From Bythopirellula polymerisocia (GTDB lineage: Bacteria > Planctomycetota > Planctomycetia > Pirellulales > Lacipirellulaceae): 64,000 nt of DNA. A model generated the notes under the pieces. That model did no database searches, had not been told where the DNA came from, and worked only from the letters and a program-made list of their open reading frames with translations. How positions within the stretch are numbered: the stretch's first letter is position 1; each line of letters begins with the position of its first letter. Of this stretch, positions 17,772-25,908 are shown in pieces. A program made the translations under genes and the position numbers. The stretch is from contig NZ_SJPS01000006.1 in NCBI RefSeq assembly GCF_007860015.1, positions 1-64,000 of the forward strand. The letters are read 5' to 3'.

Positions 17772-17846
17772 TGAATTTGTGATTTGTGATTTGTGATTTG
17801 TGAGGGGTGAGGGGTGAGAGGTGAGAGGTGAGGGGTTGGTGGTGAG
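17772..17846 (-). repeat. Ten-unit degenerate 7-bp array before rsmA
   Basis: On the top strand the units read GATTTGT (about three to four copies), GAGGGGT, GAGGGGT, GAGAGGT, GAGAGGT, GAGGGGT, TGGTGGT, then GAGCCGG. There is no C on the top strand for about 75 bases, so the rsmA leader RNA is free of G up to the start codon. The longest and most regular array in the window. Confidence 0.9.
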
Positions 17847-17879
17847 CCGGGTCGTCCTCGACCTCGGTTGATCAAAGGG

Positions 17880-18479
17880 CTATTTTTCGCTCTGCCAGGC
17901 GAGTTGTCGTGCTACGTACTTGGCCAATACGTCGGTTTCTAGATTGACGGAGTCACCTTCCTGCTTGAGGCCCAATGTGGTCACTTTGAGAGTGTGAGGA
18001 ATCAGGGCGACGCTGAAACGGTTTCGCTCCACGTCGACTAGAGTGAGACTCACCCCGTCGACAGCCACCGAACCTTTGCTTGCCATCTGCCGAGTGAGAT
18101 CACCCGGGACATGGAACCAAAACTTGGACCATTCGGCATCATCGATTCGCTCTTCGACCGTTCCCACGCCATCGATGTGACCTGTTACGAGATGACCCCC
18201 GAGCTCGTCGCCCAGGCAGAGAGAGGTTTCCAGATTTACCCGGTCGCCAACGCCAACCTTTCCCAGTGTTGTGCGCTGCAGGGTCTCCTCGCCGGCTTCG
18301 AATGCCAATGACTCATCATCGAGCGACACCACGGTCAGGCAGCAACCGTTGATTGCAATACTATCACCGACCGCCGATCTGGCTGCGGTGAGAGCATCGA
18401 TGATTTCGAGTCTCACACCCGGTCCCTGAGACACCAAGGCTCGCACCGTCGCCAAACTTTCGACCAGACCAGTAAACAT
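17880..18479 (-). CDS. ribE: Riboflavin synthase, alpha subunit
   Basis: 199 residues from ATG 18479, which opens with the diagnostic MFTGLVES. The longer frame reaching 18830 is rejected since it overlaps pssA. The enzyme dismutates two 6,7-dimethyl-8-ribityllumazine molecules to riboflavin. Both internal lumazine-binding repeats are present: the first with GCCLTVV near 45, the second with LGGHLVTGHIDGVG near 95 and GVSLTLVDV near 145. The start lies two bases after the pssA stop codon, so the two genes are probably co-transcribed. Some genomes call this gene ribC. Confidence 0.95.
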   Translation of the reverse strand: MFTGLVESLATVRALVSQGPGVRLEIIDALTAARSAVGDSIAINGCCLTVVSLDDESLAFEAGEETLQRTTLGKVGVGDRVNLETSLCLGDELGGHLVTGHIDGVGTVEERIDDAEWSKFWFHVPGDLTRQMASKGSVAVDGVSLTLVDVERNRFSVALIPHTLKVTTLGLKQEGDSVNLETDVLAKYVARQLAWQSEK

Positions 18480-18481
18480 GG

Positions 18482-19348
18482 CTACACGGCCTCGCCAGAT
18501 ACTGATTTCTTTAAATTCGTCTTTTCGCGAGACAGCTTCCAGAGATACTGCGCTGCAGGGATTGCTACGTAGATCCCGCACACAAACGGAACGATATACC
18601 ATCGAAATGTCACCAGGAGCATGATGATAAAAACCAACCCGACCACATGAGCAAAGCTGCGTCGTCCTCGCACGAATTGAGTGATGATGTGTGGGTAGGG
18701 GATCCGTGAAACCATCAGTACGGCGATCACCACTGCGCACAGTGGCAGCAAACGTTGTAACCACCAATCGTAGCCAGCGAAATTCTCGAAATTGATCTCG
18801 TTCCGAAGTGTGTAGGAAAACATGGCCCAACTCGCGATCACCGATGCCGCCGCAGGAGTGGGAAGTCCGGCGAAAGTGCCGTGATCGTCGTCTTCATCGG
18901 TCTCCACATTGAAACGCGCCAATCGCAGGGCCGCACAACAAGCGAATAGAGCCGAAATCGTCCAGACGGCTTCGCGGTGGACGCTCGTGAAATCAGGGCA
19001 CATTTTCACGAGTAAAATGGCTGGTGCGACGCCGAATGAAACGATATCGCAGAGGCTATCAAGCTGGCCCCCGAAATCGCTCGTAGTACGTGTAATGCGG
19101 GCGACCTGGCCATCGAACATGTCAAAAAGCATGGCAAGAAAAATCAACCCGCCACAAAGCATGAGATTGTGCGTAGGGTCGATGCTATCGAGCAGATGCC
19201 GATAGGTTTCTAGCTTGGGCGAGGGCAAGATGTCGACCGTTCCTGCCTTCGCAATGCGGCTCGCCACGACAATCGCAAAAAAACCGCACACCAGGTTTCC
19301 CAGTGTGAAGAGGGTTGGCAAGACATTGATTGCACGAATGGGTCTCAT
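18482..19348 (-). CDS. pssA: CDP-diacylglycerol-serine O-phosphatidyltransferase
   Basis: 288 residues from ATG 19348. A TTG at 19417 overlapping the psd stop would add 23 residues encoded by the repeat leader and is disfavoured; the MRPIRAINVLPTLFT opening is the family norm. Makes phosphatidylserine in the membrane. The CDP-alcohol phosphotransferase signature is intact: DGQVAR, eight residues, then GGQLDSLCD. About six to eight membrane helices. Sits between psd and ribE; together with psd it forms the phosphatidylethanolamine branch. Confidence 0.93.
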   Translation of the reverse strand: MRPIRAINVLPTLFTLGNLVCGFFAIVVASRIAKAGTVDILPSPKLETYRHLLDSIDPTHNLMLCGGLIFLAMLFDMFDGQVARITRTTSDFGGQLDSLCDIVSFGVAPAILLVKMCPDFTSVHREAVWTISALFACCAALRLARFNVETDEDDDHGTFAGLPTPAAASVIASWAMFSYTLRNEINFENFAGYDWWLQRLLPLCAVVIAVLMVSRIPYPHIITQFVRGRRSFAHVVGLVFIIMLLVTFRWYIVPFVCGIYVAIPAAQYLWKLSREKTNLKKSVSGEAV

Positions 19349-19350
19349 GC

Positions 19351-19382
19351 GATTTGGGTGAGTAAGTGAGTAAGTGAGTATG
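19351..19382 (-). repeat. Short tandem array before pssA, 8-bp period
   Basis: Top strand reads GTGAGTAA, GTGAGTAA, GTGAGTA with no C for 32 bases. It ends a few bases before the pssA ATG. Same placement and strand bias as the 7-bp arrays, but with an 8-base unit. Confidence 0.75.
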
Positions 19383-19413
19383 CAGAATGTTTCTTGAGTC
19401 TCGAAATAATAGC

Positions 19414-20361
19414 TCAACGGTAACGGGCCAAGATTGTACTGCCGGCAAGCACCCTGTCACCTACTGCCGTGGTTACTTCGACTGCATCCCGGGGCAAAAT
19501 TAGCTCTGTCCGGGAACCAAGTTTGATCATACCAAATTTCTCACCCCGCTGGACCTCCTTACCAGGCCGAAGTGTGCAGACAATTCTCCGGGCGATCAGC
19601 CCAGAGATGGCCCGCACAGCCAATTTCTGCTCGGGATGGTCGATCTCTTCCATCCCGATCCACATGTATTCATTGCGGAGTGCACTTTCAGGGTTCAATG
19701 CATTGAGAAATTCTCCTGGCTTGTAATGCATGTCAACGACTCGCGCCGCACGTGGAGCGCGATTTACATGCACGTTGAAGATCGAAAGAAAGATGCCGAT
19801 TCGCATCGCGGGGCCATCGAAGAAATCGTAATGATCGAGTTCCGTGACCTCCGCAATCGTGCCGTCTGCTGGAGAGACTATGGCAGCAGGGTCCGCGGGA
19901 ATCTCTCTCACTGGGTCACGAAAGAAATAGATAATGAGCACGAGTATGACCGCCGGAACCACGGCTAGCCATTGCCACCAACAACCGAGCCAGAGCAAGA
20001 ATCCAATCATAGCGAGCAAGGGCCATCCCATGATCTGTAGCTCGGCGAGCCCCCAGCGGGCGAACGGCAGGCGGTCGCGCCACTTAAAGGGATCATCTAC
20101 TGAGAGCCAATGCGCTGAGCATAGGTTTTCGCAATACTTGAGATCGCGAGGATCGAGAATCTCATGCGGCGCCCCCGCAAGATCGCCCTTACGCAGGGAG
20201 GCCAATCGCTCGACGTACCCTCCGCGAAAAGTCCGCAAATAGAACCGCCGCCAGCGGCCCCATGCGAGCTCGATCTGGTAGCAAATACCCCCACCCGGTT
20301 GCACACTGCTAATGTTCTCCGGCAGGGGAGGGTAGGTGCCTTGGGTTTCAGATTCCGCCAT
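19414..20361 (-). CDS. psd: Phosphatidylserine decarboxylase, archaeal-type core with N-terminal extension
   Basis: 315 residues. Decarboxylates phosphatidylserine to phosphatidylethanolamine. The catalytic core is in the second half: SPADGTI (about 163-169), FNVHVNRAP (about 196-204) and the self-cleavage site LGSRTEL (about 278-284), where Ser becomes the pyruvoyl group. Two membrane segments lie at about 110-150. The first 105 residues are an extension not found in short archaeal-type enzymes (usually about 200-220 residues). Directly upstream of pssA, so product order is reversed relative to the pathway. Confidence 0.93.
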   Translation of the reverse strand: MAESETQGTYPPLPENISSVQPGGGICYQIELAWGRWRRFYLRTFRGGYVERLASLRKGDLAGAPHEILDPRDLKYCENLCSAHWLSVDDPFKWRDRLPFARWGLAELQIMGWPLLAMIGFLLWLGCWWQWLAVVPAVILVLIIYFFRDPVREIPADPAAIVSPADGTIAEVTELDHYDFFDGPAMRIGIFLSIFNVHVNRAPRAARVVDMHYKPGEFLNALNPESALRNEYMWIGMEEIDHPEQKLAVRAISGLIARRIVCTLRPGKEVQRGEKFGMIKLGSRTELILPRDAVEVTTAVGDRVLAGSTILARYR

Positions 20362-20503
20362 TAGATTACCGAACTATTTCGCAGGGTGGGTAAACTTCCC
20401 AGAGTACACACTCGAATCCAATTCACAAGCGGCAAGCTCAACAATGGAACTTCTCTGGGAATCGATTTGGCTTATAATCTGAGTTGAACAAGGAGATTCG
20501 CCC

Positions 20504-20728
20504 ATGCAAACCGCCGAAGTTATAGCCATTAACGATTCCCTGGGGATTATCCTATCGCAGGAGATACTGGACAAGTTGCAAGTCGGCGCGGGAGATTCCG
20601 TGCATATCTTGGAAATACCCGATGGCATGAGGCTCGTTCCATACGACGCAGAGTTTGAAAGACAGTTTAAGCTTGCCGAGAGGGTAATGGAAAAAAGGAG
20701 TGATGTTTTACGCAAGTTGGCTGAGTAA
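20504..20728 (+). CDS. AbrB/MazE-type antitoxin, apparently without toxin
   Basis: 74 residues. N-terminal swapped-hairpin DNA-binding domain (SLGIILSQEILDKLQVGAGD, about 12-31) and an acidic/basic C-terminal tail (RVMEKRSDVLRKLAE) like antitoxins that partner Doc-type toxins. AAGGAG lies 7 bases before the ATG. In intact loci the toxin gene follows immediately; here only short frames without a Doc motif follow. It may be an orphan or a regulator of its own. Confidence 0.75.
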   Translation: MQTAEVIAINDSLGIILSQEILDKLQVGAGDSVHILEIPDGMRLVPYDAEFERQFKLAERVMEKRSDVLRKLAE

Positions 20729-20780
20729 GGAATGGCTCAATGATAACTTCGGGATTTTGGGGTATCCCCTGAGTCGGTTT

Positions 20781-20816
20781 GAACAGGAGGAAAGAGAGGC
20801 AACGGAGGAATGGAAA
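20781..20816 (+). repeat. 9-bp-period array, units like GNAACGGAG
   Basis: Units GAACAGGAG, GAAAGAGAG, GCAACGGAG, GAATGGAAA. Purine-rich on the top strand. Confidence 0.6.
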
Positions 20817-20850
20817 AGTAGGTTTGAAGTTGAAATTTTACTTATCGACT

Positions 20851-20877
20851 CTCTGTTAGCTCCGTTACCTCCTGTTC
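20851..20877 (-). repeat. 9-bp-period array, inverted relative to 20781-20816
   Basis: Units CTCTGTTAG, CTCCGTTAC, CTCCTGTTC. Its complement reads GAACAGGAG, GTAACGGAG, CTAACAGAG, so the two arrays can base-pair in RNA. Confidence 0.6.
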
Positions 20878-20989
20878 CATGATTTTTGGTTACGGCAAAG
20901 AGCTGCGTGGTACCTCAAACGCTGCGCCAATCACGTCATGATTGAATTCAGAAGCTAGTAAAAATAAGGGATGCAGTGGAGAGGCCTTT

Positions 20990-21016
20990 CTAACAGAGAA
21001 TACAAAGTAAACGGAG
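20990..21016 (+). repeat. Third 9-bp-period array
   Basis: Units CTAACAGAG, AATACAAAG, TAAACGGAG, between the antitoxin gene and the end of zwf. Confidence 0.5.
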
Positions 21017-21100
21017 CGGTCCTATTGCTTCCAAAGCCAGGCGAATAACTTCTGTTATCGAAATAGAGACGATATTTATGAGTCGCTTCTTCCCAACGCA

Positions 21101-22555
21101 TCACCCCAACAGCGGGCACGTATCAAACCACTGGCGTCCCTGAGCGGTCATCCAATCGAGGCATTCTTCGGGTCCCCAGAAACCGGGGTCGTACATAAAC
21201 AGTGTCGGCTTGTCTTTAGCCTCCCACGCTTCCAGGATCGGATCGCAGATCTTCCAGGCGGCCTCTACTTCGTCGGCCCGAGCGAACAGGCTGGCGTCTC
21301 CTTCGAGGGCATCGAGTAGCAGTCGCTCGTAGGCCTCTGGCATTACACCGCGAAATTCTTTCTGGTAATTGAAGTTCAAGTCAGTTTGACGCATACGCAT
21401 TCCAGCGTCAGGGACTTTGGTTTGGAAGTGCAGTTGAATCCCCTCAGCCGGCTGAACTTGTATCACCAAGCGATTCGCCTCTCCTAGTCCAGTAGGCGTG
21501 TCAACAAACAGCTTCTGCGGTGGGGCATAGAACTGGATCACGATCTGCGTAGTTCGGCAAGACATTGCCTTGCCGCTTCGCAGATAAAATGGTACCCCTT
21601 GCCAACGCCAGTTATCGATTCCCAGTTTGAGCGCGGCAAATGTCGGTGTGCGGCTTGTAGGCTTGACCCCTTCCGAGGCTGTGTAGCCCCGATACTGACC
21701 GCGAAATGTGTCGGTACGTACTTGCTCGGCATCTAGCGGACGAATGGCATGGAGCACTTTCACTTTTTCATTGCGAATGGCATCCGCTTCATACCGCACG
21801 GGGGCCTCCATAGCCGTCACCATCAACAGTTGCAGTAGATGGTTTTGAACCATGTCGCGGACCACGCCGGCCGAATCATAGTATCCGGCACGGCTCCCAA
21901 CTTCAACTTCCTCGGCCACGGTTATCTGCACATGGTCGATATAGTTTCGATTCCAGATCGGCTCAAATATTGTATTCCCAAAGCGCAGGACTAATAAGTT
22001 CTGCACCGTTTCTTTGCCGAGATAATGGTCGATCCGATAGACCTGATGCTCAGCAAAAACTTCATGGACTGCTTTATTCAGCTCCTTAGCACTCTTCAAA
22101 TCCCTGCCAAAGGGTTTCTCGATCACCACGCGCCGCGGACCATTGGTTTCGCAGGCCATGCCCGCTTGTCCAAGATGTTCGACAGCAGGCAGGTAAAATC
22201 TTGGTGCCGTGGAAAGATAGTAGATTCGAGTGCCGGATTCGCCCCCTTCAATCTCATCGACAAATTTGGCCAGAGCGGCAAAATCCTCCGCCTGTCCGAT
22301 ATCCCCTGGTTGGTAATAAATCCGCTCAGCAAACTGGGCCCATTTCTCCTGGTCGAATGAATCCCCTGCAAACTTCTCCGTCGACGTGGCAAGTTCCGTC
22401 CGCCACTCGTCATGAGAAAACTTGGTCCGAGACACACCAACAATATTCAGCGGTGAGGAAAGCCGACCTTTGCGAAATAGCTGATATAAGGCAGGAATCA
22501 ATTTGCGACCTGTTAAATCACCAGAGGCACCGAAGATGACTATAGTCGCGGCCAT
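21101..22555 (-). CDS. zwf: Glucose-6-phosphate 1-dehydrogenase
   Basis: 484 residues from ATG 22555, which begins MAATIVIFGASGDLTGRKL; a TTG at 22582 would add nine residues. Oxidises glucose 6-phosphate to 6-phosphogluconolactone with NADP. The nucleotide-binding GASGDLT (about 8-14) and the active-site RIDHYLGKE (about 168-176, with catalytic His) are intact. Length is usual. Last gene of the operon pfp, HAD, gnd, SDR, zwf, so the oxidative pentose phosphate branch is encoded with a glycolytic kinase. Confidence 0.96.
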   Translation of the reverse strand: MAATIVIFGASGDLTGRKLIPALYQLFRKGRLSSPLNIVGVSRTKFSHDEWRTELATSTEKFAGDSFDQEKWAQFAERIYYQPGDIGQAEDFAALAKFVDEIEGGESGTRIYYLSTAPRFYLPAVEHLGQAGMACETNGPRRVVIEKPFGRDLKSAKELNKAVHEVFAEHQVYRIDHYLGKETVQNLLVLRFGNTIFEPIWNRNYIDHVQITVAEEVEVGSRAGYYDSAGVVRDMVQNHLLQLLMVTAMEAPVRYEADAIRNEKVKVLHAIRPLDAEQVRTDTFRGQYRGYTASEGVKPTSRTPTFAALKLGIDNWRWQGVPFYLRSGKAMSCRTTQIVIQFYAPPQKLFVDTPTGLGEANRLVIQVQPAEGIQLHFQTKVPDAGMRMRQTDLNFNYQKEFRGVMPEAYERLLLDALEGDASLFARADEVEAAWKICDPILEAWEAKDKPTLFMYDPGFWGPEECLDWMTAQGRQWFDTCPLLG

Positions 22556-22655
22556 GAATAAGGGCTCCGAATCGTCGCGCAAGGGGATAGAGTCATACCG
22601 CCAGCAAGATAGTACCCATACTCAACAGTGTAAAGCCCACACCATCGCGTCGCGA

Positions 22656-23438
22656 TCAGATCGTCATCGCGGTAAACCCACCATCGACATAGATGGCTGT
22701 GCCTGTGATAAAGCTGCCTGCTGTAGGTGAGAGCAATAAGAGAGCCGCGCCAACCAGTTCCTCTGGCAAGCCGAAACGATTCATCGGCGTGTGCCTCATG
22801 ATGCTCTCGGTGCGATCTGGGCTGAGAATCTTACGGTTCTGTTCCGCAGGAAAAAAGCCGGGGCAGAGGCAGTTGATCCGGACGTTTTGAGGTGCAAATT
22901 CCCGAGCCATGTTTTGGGTCAGGTTGAGAATGGCTGCCTTCGTGGCAGCATACATATAGACTCGCGACAGGGGGAGAAAGCAAGTAACGCTACCGATGTT
23001 GAGAATAGACCCACCACCTTTTTCGACCATGTGAGGAATAAACGTCTGGCAGGCCAAGTGGGTCCCCATAAAGTTCGCGTCAAAAATGCCTTGAAGCTCT
23101 TCGTCGGTGATTTCCAAATAAGGAGTTGCGGAATTAACGCCCGTGCCGTTGATCAGCGAATCAACACCGCCATGTTCGGTTACCACAGTATCGAGCAGCT
23201 GTTGCAGGGATTCACGCGATGTAGCGTCAACGGCCGTAAAGGACGCTTGTCCACCAAGCTTTTCAATCGCCTTGACACGCTCCTCGCCGCGTTCTGTGCT
23301 GCGCCCTGCCACAACAACGTGAGCTCCCGCCTGAGCAATACCTTCGCAAAGAGCACCGCCTAGCACTCCCGTTCCACCAATTACGACGCAGACTTGCCCG
23401 TCGAAGCCAAATTGTTTCTGCAAGAATTCTGCGTTCAT
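22656..23438 (-). CDS. Short-chain dehydrogenase/reductase (gluconate or mannonate oxidoreductase-like)
   Basis: 260 residues. Classical SDR: dinucleotide motif GGTGVLGG (about 21-28) in place of TGxxxGxG, catalytic Ser in NIGSVT (about 145), YxxxK as YAATK (about 162-166), and the C-terminal ITGTAIYVDGGF. By overall resemblance it looks like the SDR annotated as D-mannonate oxidoreductase or gluconate 5-dehydrogenase. Sitting between gnd and zwf it may act on a sugar acid of that branch; this is context inference. A heptamer array lies 26 bases upstream of the start. Confidence 0.85.
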   Translation of the reverse strand: MNAEFLQKQFGFDGQVCVVIGGTGVLGGALCEGIAQAGAHVVVAGRSTERGEERVKAIEKLGGQASFTAVDATSRESLQQLLDTVVTEHGGVDSLINGTGVNSATPYLEITDEELQGIFDANFMGTHLACQTFIPHMVEKGGGSILNIGSVTCFLPLSRVYMYAATKAAILNLTQNMAREFAPQNVRINCLCPGFFPAEQNRKILSPDRTESIMRHTPMNRFGLPEELVGAALLLLSPTAGSFITGTAIYVDGGFTAMTI

Positions 23439-23463
23439 AAAAGTCTCAAGTCGCTGGAAATTG

Positions 23464-23492
23464 GTCGTTAGTCATTTGTCATTAGACATTCG
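23464..23492 (-). repeat. Degenerate 7-bp array before the SDR gene
   Basis: Top strand units GTCGTTA, GTCATTT, GTCATTA, GACATTC fill the space between the gnd stop codon and the SDR leader. Less G-poor than other arrays. Confidence 0.55.
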
Positions 23493-24932
23493 TTATGCTT
23501 TCGGCTTCTTCCTCAGTTGAATCCACTCGGCGTGGAAAGTGCCAGGTTTATCAAGCCGCTCGAAGGTATGGGCGCCAAAATAGTCTCGCTGGGCTTGGAG
23601 AAGGTTGGCTGGCAAGCGTTCGCGGCGGTAGCCGTCGTAGTAGGCCAATGCAGCCGAGAAAGCAGGGGTTGGAATTCCTAACTGAGCGGCCGAAGCGACC
23701 ACATGTCGCCAGCCATCTTGGGAACGCTGGATTGCCTCTTGAAAGTAGGGAGCGATGAGCAGATTCTCGAGCTTTGGGTCGGCGTCAAATGCTTCCTTAA
23801 TGCGATCCAAGAACACGGCACGGATGATGCAACCACCTCGCCACAACATCGCACATTCGCCGAAATTTAACGGCCAATCATGCTCCACCGCGGCGGCTTG
23901 CAATTGAACAAAGCCTTGGGCGTAGCTGCAAATCTTCGAAGCATAGAGTGCATCGCGGATCTGCTCGATGAACTTGGCCTTGTCGCCCGTGTAATTCGGC
24001 TTAGGGCCAGAGAGAACCTTACTTGCTCGTACTCTCGCTTCCTTCATCGCCGACAGGCAACGGGCATAGACGGCTTCCGTCACTAGTGTGCTGGGCACCC
24101 CGAGATCCAGGGCCAATTGGCTCATCCATTTGCCGGTCCCCTTGGCCCCGGCACGGTCCATGATTTTGTCGACCAGGAAGCCGCCGTCTTCGTCCTTCAC
24201 ACTGAAAATGTCGCGCGTGATCTCAATCAGATAGCTATTGAGTTCACCTTGATACCAATTCTCGAACACATCGTACAATTCGTCGTTCGAGAGTCCCAAT
24301 GCTTCGGTCAGTAGGAAGTAGGCTTCGCAGATCATCTGCATGTCGCCGTATTCGATGCCGTTGTGGACCATCTTGACGTAGTGACCAGCACCACGTGGAC
24401 CGACCCATTCACAGCAGGGGATATCGTTGTTCGGGCCGACTTTAGCTGCGATTGACTGGAAGATGGGTTTCAAATGTGGCCAAGCAGCCTCGCTGCCCCC
24501 TGGCATCATGCTGGGACCCAACAAGGCACCTTCTTCGCCCCCTGAGACACCAGTGCCGCAATAAAGCAGGCCTTTGCTTTCGACATACTTAGTACGACGC
24601 TCCGTGTCGGCATAAAAAGTGTTGCCTCCGTCGATCAGTATGTCTCCTGGCGACAAGAGTGGGATCAAGGTCTCGATGAGATCGTCGACCGCAGGCCCCG
24701 CCTTGACCATCATCATCACTTTGCGAGGGGTCTTGAGCGAGCCGACCAATTCTTCCAAACTGTGACAGCCGACAAATTGCTTGCCCTTGGCCCGGCCGGC
24801 CATGAGTTCGTCTACTTTCGAAGTAGTACGGTTAAACACGGCGACCCGATAGCCACGACTTTCGACATTTAATGCCAGATTCTCGCCCATCACAGCGAGA
24901 CCAATCAGTCCGAAATCACAAAGTTCTGCCAT
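23493..24932 (-). CDS. gnd: 6-phosphogluconate dehydrogenase, decarboxylating
   Basis: 479 residues, the long homodimeric form. Oxidatively decarboxylates 6-phosphogluconate to ribulose 5-phosphate. Visible: N-terminal GLIGLAVMGENLALN (9-23), a variant of the GxAxxG dinucleotide site; GGNTFYADTERR; VSGGEEGA; the catalytic VGPRGAGHYVKMVHNGIEYG region (about 178-197) with Lys and Asn; and GTGKWMSQ. Intact. Confidence 0.97.
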   Translation of the reverse strand: MAELCDFGLIGLAVMGENLALNVESRGYRVAVFNRTTSKVDELMAGRAKGKQFVGCHSLEELVGSLKTPRKVMMMVKAGPAVDDLIETLIPLLSPGDILIDGGNTFYADTERRTKYVESKGLLYCGTGVSGGEEGALLGPSMMPGGSEAAWPHLKPIFQSIAAKVGPNNDIPCCEWVGPRGAGHYVKMVHNGIEYGDMQMICEAYFLLTEALGLSNDELYDVFENWYQGELNSYLIEITRDIFSVKDEDGGFLVDKIMDRAGAKGTGKWMSQLALDLGVPSTLVTEAVYARCLSAMKEARVRASKVLSGPKPNYTGDKAKFIEQIRDALYASKICSYAQGFVQLQAAAVEHDWPLNFGECAMLWRGGCIIRAVFLDRIKEAFDADPKLENLLIAPYFQEAIQRSQDGWRHVVASAAQLGIPTPAFSAALAYYDGYRRERLPANLLQAQRDYFGAHTFERLDKPGTFHAEWIQLRKKPKA

Positions 24933-24997
24933 GTTATTTTCATTCCAAGCTGGGAGGTTTTCGTTGTATCTGTTTACAAGATCAGATTATGAGACAG

Positions 24998-25867
24998 TTA
25001 TTTCGCATCCACCTGCCAAGGGGGAGTTGCGGGAAGAAACTCGTTGAATTCGTCCACAAGTTGCTGCTGGTAGTCACCAGCAAACGTACCGGCGAAAAAG
25101 CGATCAATCCCCTCATCCAAGAGACGTTTCCAACTGGCCTCTTCCTGCCCGGGATTAATCGGGAAGAACAAGCAGTTATTAGCCACTGCGGCCTTGTGGT
25201 CACCTGGTGCATCTCCAATCATCAGTGCCTTGTTCGGCTCGTACTGACCTGCAACAACTAGTGTTTCCTTCTTAGTGCCGCTTTCCTGACCACAGATTTC
25301 GCGCACATAATCGGCCACTCCATGCTCTTGCCACTCGGCTTCCAATGCCGCATTTGGAGTGGCGGAGACGACCAGCATATCTGACCTTTCTCCCAATCTT
25401 TCGAGGCACTTCTTCACATTGGGAAAAGGAGGCACACCACGCACCATGTCGGCGATAGCCTCATTAACGGCGCGCGACCACTCTAACGCCTTCGTCAAAT
25501 CGGGATCGCCCGTTGCTTCAGCTGCCTTCTCCAAGGCAGGGTTGCCTAGTTTCGTTTCCTGTTCGATCCAGTTAGTCACTCCCGATGGACTAGGCACCTT
25601 CACGCCTCGTGCCTTAACTTCAGGACGCCGACGTAGCCAATCGAGTTGCTCTACAAGTGCAGGAAAGCGATTGACTCCTCGACTCTTGGAATAGAGATTC
25701 ACAAACTCGGCAGCCTCGCGGGCATATTTACTGACTCCCTGCAGATCGTAGAAGTTGATGAATGCCGGGATAAAACACTCTTTGTGTTTCACTTCCATCG
25801 TGTCAAAAACACAACCATCAGAATCGATGCCAACCAAGAATTCATGCTTCGGAGTAAAATCTTTCAT
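24998..25867 (-). CDS. HAD-superfamily phosphatase
   Basis: 289 residues. Motif I DSDGCVFD (15-22) supplies the catalytic aspartates, motif II is VVSATPN (about 172), and motif IV is MIGDAPGDHKAA (about 222-233). An alpha-helical cap lies between motifs I and II. Substrate unknown; phosphoglycolate or sugar phosphates are the usual guess for this group. It sits between pfp and gnd in the sugar-phosphate operon, which favours a sugar-phosphate substrate. Confidence 0.85.
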   Translation of the reverse strand: MKDFTPKHEFLVGIDSDGCVFDTMEVKHKECFIPAFINFYDLQGVSKYAREAAEFVNLYSKSRGVNRFPALVEQLDWLRRRPEVKARGVKVPSPSGVTNWIEQETKLGNPALEKAAEATGDPDLTKALEWSRAVNEAIADMVRGVPPFPNVKKCLERLGERSDMLVVSATPNAALEAEWQEHGVADYVREICGQESGTKKETLVVAGQYEPNKALMIGDAPGDHKAAVANNCLFFPINPGQEEASWKRLLDEGIDRFFAGTFAGDYQQQLVDEFNEFLPATPPWQVDAK

Positions 25868-25908
25868 GCTTGCCTTTGATTCAAAAAACTTGAAGTTTTG
25901 CTTCGAAT

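Larger units (their letters stand above)
20729..21100. other. 372-bp gap with 9-bp-period arrays, no gene
   Basis: The place where a toxin gene would be expected. It holds three arrays with a 9-base period (20781-20816, 20851-20877 inverted, 20990-21016). The first two are opposed and could pair as a hairpin. No toxin motif in any frame. Confidence 0.5.

Noticed and set aside
17259-17774. 171-codon plus-strand frame
   Set aside because: Antisense to rsmA, which has all its family motifs.
17772-17846. CRISPR array
   Set aside because: Units are 7 bases with no spacers, and no cas gene is in the window.
18480-18830. N-terminal extension of riboflavin synthase
   Set aside because: Extra residues are read from the other frame of pssA; MFTGLVES at 18479 is the family start.
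20700-20882. 60-codon frame as candidate toxin of the AbrB-type antitoxin
   Set aside because: No Doc, PIN or MazF motif, and its second half is repeat sequence.
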